Positions 6,839 through 11,068 of a stretch of 11,068 bases of DNA are shown in pieces. Under the pieces are notes generated by a model that worked only from the letters and a program-made list of their open reading frames with translations, ran no database searches and was not told where the DNA came from. A program made the translations under genes and the position numbers. Where the stretch lies: assembly GCA_947442095.1 (NCBI GenBank), contig CANEVG010000083.1, positions 1-11,068 on the forward strand, written 5' to 3'. Origin of the DNA: Sphingomonadaceae bacterium. Lineage in GTDB: Bacteria > Pseudomonadota > Alphaproteobacteria > Sphingomonadales > Sphingomonadaceae. Position 1 is the first letter of the stretch; every line of letters starts with the position of its first letter.

Positions 6839-8029
6839 ATGCTGCGAAATCTCCTGAACGCGGCCATGGCGGGTCTTGCCGTAGTGGCCATGCCGCCCGT
6901 TGCTGCTCAGGCTGCACCGGAATCGAGTGCCGCGAAACTGGTGCCCGCGACCTATCGCGAAATCATCACGCTCGCTGAAAGAGTGGCCGACAATCAACTT
7001 GCGATGCTCGCCGCGAACGAGGTGCATCCGCGAAACGCGCAGGATTCCGTCGACCCCAAGGGCTGGGTCCAAGGCACATACTTCTTCGCGCTGACGCATC
7101 TTGCCGCGCGCAGCGGGCAACCGCGCTACCGTGACTTCCTACTGGCGCGGGGCGCTTCGAACAACTGGCAGCTCGGGCGGAGGTTGTATCACGCCGATGA
7201 CCACCTCGTTGGGCAAAGCTATCTGTGGGCGGCCCGCAATGGTGCCGGCGCTGCATCCTACGCGCCGATGCGGCAGTCCCTCGACATGATCGTCGCCAAT
7301 CCGCCAGGCGCAGATCTCGCATTCGTCGAGCGCCCGGCCGGTGCCGGTGATCCGTTATGCTTCGATCGCTGGTGCTGGTGCGACGCGCTATTCATGTCGC
7401 CTGCTGGATTTTATGGCATGACCGCCGCGACCGGCGACCCACGCTATGCGGCGTACGCCACTCGGGAATTCTGGGCAGCGACTGATTTCCTGTTCGATCC
7501 GGCGGAAAAGCTTTATTTCCGCGATAGCCGCTTTTTCGACCGGCGTGGTCCGAATGGCGAGAAGATCTTCTGGAGCCGCGGCAACGGCTGGGTCTTCGCA
7601 GGCCTTGCGAATATCCTGCAGATACTCCCCGCCAATGATCTCGAGCGGCCACGCTTTGAAGCGCAGTTCCGCACCATGGCCGCGCGGCTGATCACGCTGC
7701 AACGGCCCGACGGCTATTGGAACCCGAGCCTGCTCGGCGATCCGGCCAAGGCGCTGCCTGAATCGAGCGGTACGGCATTTTATGTCTATGGTTTGGCCTG
7801 GGGCATTCGCGCCGGTCTGCTCGATGCCAAAGTCTACACACCGAACGTTCGCCTCGGCTGGCAGGCGCTGGTTCGCGCGGTGCACCCCAATGGCAAGCTC
7901 GGCTGGGTCCAGCCGATCAGTGATCGTCCCGAACTCAACAGCTATGAGGACACGCAGATCTACGGCGTCGGCGGGTTCCTGCTTGCGGCCGGAGCCGTCG
8001 CCGATCTCGCACCGGAGGCACCCCGTTGA
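6839..8029 (+). CDS. Exported GH105-type unsaturated uronyl hydrolase
   Basis: The 396-residue protein matches glycosyl hydrolase family 88/105 (YteR type), which hydrates the 4,5-double bond of terminal unsaturated uronic acids left by polysaccharide lyases and so releases them from oligosaccharides. Landmarks of the (a/a)6 barrel are GWVQGTYFFALTHLA, YHADDHLVGQSYLWA (Asp120, Asp121, His122), WCWCDALFMSP with Asp182 as the likely general acid, and FWSRGNGWVFAGLA from Trp245. An N-terminal signal peptide ending near AAQA puts it in the periplasm. ATG at 6839 is preferred; an in-frame TTG at 6827 would overlap the preceding gene and has no ribosome-binding site. Its stop overlaps the next start by one base (TGATG). 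Being next to a lyase-domain protein, it is the natural second step of that pathway. Whether it prefers galacturonyl, glucuronyl or other unsaturated residues cannot be told from sequence. Confidence 0.92.
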   Translation: MLRNLLNAAMAGLAVVAMPPVAAQAAPESSAAKLVPATYREIITLAERVADNQLAMLAANEVHPRNAQDSVDPKGWVQGTYFFALTHLAARSGQPRYRDFLLARGASNNWQLGRRLYHADDHLVGQSYLWAARNGAGAASYAPMRQSLDMIVANPPGADLAFVERPAGAGDPLCFDRWCWCDALFMSPAGFYGMTAATGDPRYAAYATREFWAATDFLFDPAEKLYFRDSRFFDRRGPNGEKIFWSRGNGWVFAGLANILQILPANDLERPRFEAQFRTMAARLITLQRPDGYWNPSLLGDPAKALPESSGTAFYVYGLAWGIRAGLLDAKVYTPNVRLGWQALVRAVHPNGKLGWVQPISDRPELNSYEDTQIYGVGGFLLAAGAVADLAPEAPR

Positions 8030-8979
8030 TGCACCGCGCTAGTGCCGCCCCGCTGGCCCTGATGCTCGCCGCTTCAGCCAATGCTGCCGATAGCGGTACA
8101 GCGCAGGCTTCGCTGATGGTGCGGTTCGGTGGTGCGCGTGTTGATGACGTGCTGACTGGCGGCGAAGTGCGTGGTGTCACCAATTTCACGGTTCCCGCCG
8201 ATCATGTCATCCACGACGGTCTGTTCCCGTCGGAGGGCATTGGCTGGGAGTCCGATCGCGTCGCCTATCGGCTCTACCTCGACGAGCGCAATGCCGTGGA
8301 CATTTTCGGCAAGCGCTTGCCCGCGCCCATCATGCAAACGGCGGGCATTGGCCCTCATTCCTATCACGACATGGCAGACTGGGGGATGGACATCTTCCAT
8401 GTCGGGCCGTCACTCGGGCTCGGCAGCATCGGGGTGTTGCGCGACGGGAAGGCGCAGCAAATCGGCAAATCGACCATTACGGTGAATATTGCAGAGGCAG
8501 GCCCGCGCCGGGCCGCATTCACCGTGACTTCGGCGGGCTTTGGCGCAGACAGCGCGACGCTGACCACGCGCTACACGATTGCTGCCGGTACGTCCGTCGC
8601 GCGCGTCCATGCCCGTGTCGATGGCAAGTCCCCCGAAATGGTCACCGGCCTCATCAAGAACCCGGATACAGAGGTGTTTCGGGCAGCGGCGAACCCGAAA
8701 GCACGCTGGGGCTATATCGCGACCTGGGGCAAGCAGAGCTTGGCCCGCGACTTGCTCGGGCTCGCGGTGTTCTATCGGCTTGATGCGGTGCGCATGGCCG
8801 ACGGTGATGACGGCTTCAGCCACTTTGTCGTCTTCAAGGATGCGCAAGCCATCGACTATGCCTTTGCCGCGCGCTGGCAACAGGAAGCCAATGGCAACGG
8901 CGCGATAACCACCCGGGCCGCGTTTGCCGCATGGCTGGAAACACAGCGCCGGATGCTGGAAGCCGATGAAGCGCATTGA
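8029..8979 (+). CDS. Exported DUF4861 protein of unknown function
   Basis: The 316-residue protein carries a short signal peptide (MHRASAAPLALMLAASANA) followed by a DUF4861 domain. Recognisable family signatures are HDGLFPSEGIGWESDRVAYR (Trp73 region), YLDERNAVDIFGK, and YHDMADWGMDIFHVGPSLG with the DWGMD core starting at Asp117. The family has no established activity that I know; members recur beside GH88/GH105 hydrolases and lyases in glycan-utilisation loci, which this locus repeats. The sequence is rich in predicted beta-strand with conserved Trp, Asp, His and Arg, as in a carbohydrate-binding or carbohydrate-active beta-sandwich protein, but that is inference. The start codon overlaps the GH105 stop by one base, and the 3' end overlaps the next gene by 14 nt, so expression should be tightly coupled to both. 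It seems shorter than the Bacteroidetes members I recall, which would fit loss of an N-terminal extra domain. Confidence 0.85.
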   Translation: MHRASAAPLALMLAASANAADSGTAQASLMVRFGGARVDDVLTGGEVRGVTNFTVPADHVIHDGLFPSEGIGWESDRVAYRLYLDERNAVDIFGKRLPAPIMQTAGIGPHSYHDMADWGMDIFHVGPSLGLGSIGVLRDGKAQQIGKSTITVNIAEAGPRRAAFTVTSAGFGADSATLTTRYTIAAGTSVARVHARVDGKSPEMVTGLIKNPDTEVFRAAANPKARWGYIATWGKQSLARDLLGLAVFYRLDAVRMADGDDGFSHFVVFKDAQAIDYAFAARWQQEANGNGAITTRAAFAAWLETQRRMLEADEAH

Positions 8980-11068
8980 ACTGCGCTGGCTGACGATCGT
9001 CGTCGGCGCATGTTTGCTCGCAATGAACATGGCAAGCGCGGGGGCGCGTGAATTCGTTCACCCGGGGGCGCTGAACAACGCGCACGATCTGGCGTTTGTC
9101 CGTGAGCGCCTGGCCAGCGGCGAGCAGCCATGGGCGGCGGCGTTCGAGCCGGTGCGCGCGCTGGCGACACCAACGACCGCTGCGCTGCGGCAAATCGATT
9201 CCGCAAAATCGAGCCGCGATTCCGAGGTGGCCCGCGATGCGGCGCAGCGGACGTATGCCAATGCGCTGGCCTGGGCCTATACCAGTGACCTGCTGTATGC
9301 GCGTCAGGCTGTTGCGTCGCTTGATCATTGGTCGCGGCTTGACGGTTTTGTTGGCGGTACCGATCAGGACAAACTTGTTGCGGGCTGGATCGGTGTGCCG
9401 CTCGCGCAGGCCGCAGAGATCATGCGGGGGTGTGCGTGCTGGGCTCCGGTCGATGTGGCGCGCATGCAGGAGATGTTTCGCCGGGCCTTCTATCCGCAAC
9501 TGGCGACCGCGAGCCGCTGGAACGGTAACGTGGATCTGACCCAGATATCGGCCTTGATGTCGATCGCGGTGTTCAACGATGACGCCGCGATGTTCGATAT
9601 CGGTGTCGCGCGCATGCGGGCCCGTGCACCGGCCTATTTCCACCTTGTGACCGACACCAGGGTGCCGCTGCTGGGCGCCGTCCAGAGCGTTGATGAACGA
9701 TGGTATCACCCGGCGAAATGGGTCGATGGTCTGACGCAGGAAAGCTGCCGCGACAACAATCATCACGCGCAGTTCGGCATGGCGTCGGCGCTGCAAGCGG
9801 CGGAAGTGGCATGGAACCAGGGCATCGACATCTACGGCGAGAACCGGGCGCGTTATGTGGCGACAATGGAACTGTTGGCCTTGCAGATGCGCAGCAGGAG
9901 CATGCAGGGCACCTGTTCCAACGACCGAACATCAGCTGAACTGCTCGACACGTGGAGCATCGGCTACAACCATTACCATGGTCGGATGGACATGGTCCTG
10001 CCGCACACAGCGGCGCTGCTGGCGGGACCGATGCAGGCACGCGGCCGGTCGGACTGGAACATCTTCCATGAACGCTTGACCCACGGCGGCATTCAGGCTG
10101 CGCATCGTGTTCAAGCCGCGGCCGTCGTGACAATCGAGCCTCGGGACGCGGCGCTTGCCCGGCTGATTGCGCCGGATGCCGCCGCCGAAACGCTTGCCGG
10201 CGGCTTCAAATGGTCCGAGGGGCCGGTATGGATTCCCGATGCCGCGTCCCCTGGCGGCGGCTATCTGCTGTTTTCCGACGTGCCGGCCAACATCGCCTAT
10301 CGCTGGGATGCCAGCGCGGGCGTGACCGCGTTTCTCAACCCTTCGGGCGGCCAATCGGGGCCCGAACTGCGCGAGCCCGGCACCAACGGCCTGATCGCTG
10401 CCGCGACCGCCGGTGCGATCATTGCGGCCGATCACGGCCACCGTGCGATCGTGCAGATCGATCTGGCGTCCGGCACGCGCACGACGCTGGCCGACCGCTT
10501 CGCCGGGAAACGCCTTTCGAGTCCGAATGACGTAGTGCTGGCCAGATCGGGCGACCTGTACTTCACCGATCCGCCCTACGCCTTCGTCAGGGGGGATGCC
10601 TCACCGCTCAAGGAGCAGCCAGTCAACGGTGTCTACCGGCGCGCGCCCGGCGGGGAGGTAACCCTGATCGACGGGTCGCTGGCGCGCCCCAACGGTATTG
10701 CGCTGTCACCGGATGAAACCCGGCTCTATGTCGCCAACAGCGATCCGGCGCACGCCGTCTGGATGGTCTATGACCGCGCGGCAGACGGCAGCATTTCAAA
10801 CGGCCGCATCCTCAAGGACGTCACGGCACGCGTCGGCGACGCGAACCCCGGTCTGCCTGACGGCCTTAAGCCCGACGTCAACGGCAACCTCTTCGCCACC
10901 GGCCCCGGCGGTGTCTATGTGCTTGCCGCCGATGGCCGCGAGATCGGCTTGATCCGGGTCGACGGCGCGGTTGCCAATGTCGCTTTTGGCGGACCGGCGC
11001 GCGATACGCTTTACCTGACCTCGGGCAGCTGCTTGATCCGGTTGCCGACACTGACACGGGGCTATCAG
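8966..11068 (+). CDS. Fusion: alginate-lyase-superfamily domain + SMP-30/gluconolactonase domain (3' end outside window)
   Basis: One frame runs without a stop from ATG 8966 through the last base, 701 codons. Residues 1 to about 27 form a signal peptide (KRIELR then a hydrophobic core, ending near ASAGA). Residues ~30-376 form a complete alginate-lyase-superfamily (a/a) domain: SRWNGNVD (Asn186, Asn188), VFNDDAAMFD, QESCRDNNHH (His266, His267), QGIDIYGEN, and GYNHYHGR (Tyr334, His336, Tyr337), ending WNIFHERLTHGG. Such domains cleave uronic-acid polysaccharides by beta-elimination with Asn/His/Tyr/Arg residues. Residues ~388-701 form a periplasmic-type SMP-30/gluconolactonase beta-propeller: SEGPVW (Glu418), SPNDVV (Asn521-Asp522), RPNGIALSP (Asn576) and LPDGLK (Asp632). 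These correspond to the metal- and substrate-binding positions of human SMP30. The final residues LTSGSCLIRLPTLTRGYQ resemble the usual C-terminus, so the stop should follow within a few codons. The gene overlaps DUF4861 by 14 nt with GGAAG at 8958-8962. The polysaccharide and lactone substrates are unknown. Confidence 0.88.
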   Translation, partial: MKRIELRWLTIVVGACLLAMNMASAGAREFVHPGALNNAHDLAFVRERLASGEQPWAAAFEPVRALATPTTAALRQIDSAKSSRDSEVARDAAQRTYANALAWAYTSDLLYARQAVASLDHWSRLDGFVGGTDQDKLVAGWIGVPLAQAAEIMRGCACWAPVDVARMQEMFRRAFYPQLATASRWNGNVDLTQISALMSIAVFNDDAAMFDIGVARMRARAPAYFHLVTDTRVPLLGAVQSVDERWYHPAKWVDGLTQESCRDNNHHAQFGMASALQAAEVAWNQGIDIYGENRARYVATMELLALQMRSRSMQGTCSNDRTSAELLDTWSIGYNHYHGRMDMVLPHTAALLAGPMQARGRSDWNIFHERLTHGGIQAAHRVQAAAVVTIEPRDAALARLIAPDAAAETLAGGFKWSEGPVWIPDAASPGGGYLLFSDVPANIAYRWDASAGVTAFLNPSGGQSGPELREPGTNGLIAAATAGAIIAADHGHRAIVQIDLASGTRTTLADRFAGKRLSSPNDVVLARSGDLYFTDPPYAFVRGDASPLKEQPVNGVYRRAPGGEVTLIDGSLARPNGIALSPDETRLYVANSDPAHAVWMVYDRAADGSISNGRILKDVTARVGDANPGLPDGLKPDVNGNLFATGPGGVYVLAADGREIGLIRVDGAVANVAFGGPARDTLYLTSGSCLIRLPTLTRGYQ

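Noticed and set aside
8834..9796. 320-codon minus-strand frame opposite the lyase domain
   Set aside because: The plus strand carries clear lyase motifs and a signal peptide here; the minus frame is Arg/His-rich with no domain.
10127..11068. Separate lactonase gene starting at an in-frame GTG (10127)
   Set aside because: There is no stop codon in the lyase frame before it, no Shine-Dalgarno sequence and no signal peptide, so the fusion reading is simpler. An assembly error remains possible and is noted in the findings.
1..11068. tRNA, rRNA, CRISPR arrays, insertion sequences, integrases, phage or defence genes
   Set aside because: I looked on both strands and saw no cloverleaf-like gene, no spaced direct repeats, and no transposase or recombinase motifs.

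Overview
The window looks like accessory carbohydrate-utilisation DNA from a GC-rich alphaproteobacterium, most likely a sphingomonad (Sphingomonas/Novosphingobium type). The support is a C-terminal TonB-dependent receptor fragment of sphingomonad style, a periplasmic ExoP-like GH3 glucosidase behind a LacI-type operator, an IorAB-type molybdenum hydroxylase, and a run of exported uronate-processing proteins. The genus is inferred from protein style only; no rRNA or marker gene is present.

Layout, left to right. (1) 1-741 (+): last 246 residues of a TonB-dependent receptor, closed by a strong intrinsic terminator at 779-812. (2) 742-1046: gene-poor leader with small hairpins. (3) 1047-3682 (+): two-gene iorA/iorB-like unit with a 4-nt ATGA overlap, encoding a [2Fe-2S] subunit and a Tat-exported molybdopterin subunit. 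(4) 3693-6188 (-): full-length ExoP-type GH3, convergent with iorB and separated from it by 10 nt. (5) 6189-6414: divergent intergenic region with a near-perfect LacI/GalR-family operator (6226-6239) and a short hexamer repeat. (6) 6415 to the right edge (+): tightly coupled operon of a cytoplasmic GlcG/HbpS-like protein, a GH105-type unsaturated uronyl hydrolase, a DUF4861 protein, and a long protein open through the window end that fuses an alginate-lyase-superfamily domain to an SMP-30/gluconolactonase domain.

How they may work together (inference): the receptor imports oligosaccharides of a uronic-acid-containing polysaccharide. The periplasmic lyase domain cuts by beta-elimination, GH105 removes the terminal unsaturated uronate, and GH3 releases beta-linked glucose. 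The fused lactonase domain, and perhaps the molybdenum hydroxylase, act on oxidised sugar or aldehyde products. The substrate cannot be fixed from sequence: glucuronan, alginate-like, pectic, ulvan-like or sphingan-like (Glc/GlcA/Rha) glycans all remain possible.

The most unusual item is the polyuronate lyase::gluconolactonase fusion at 8966-11068. It has a complete lyase half with the expected Asn/His/Tyr motif positions, and a nearly complete lactonase half with its metal-ligand motifs in place. Its stop codon lies just outside the window.
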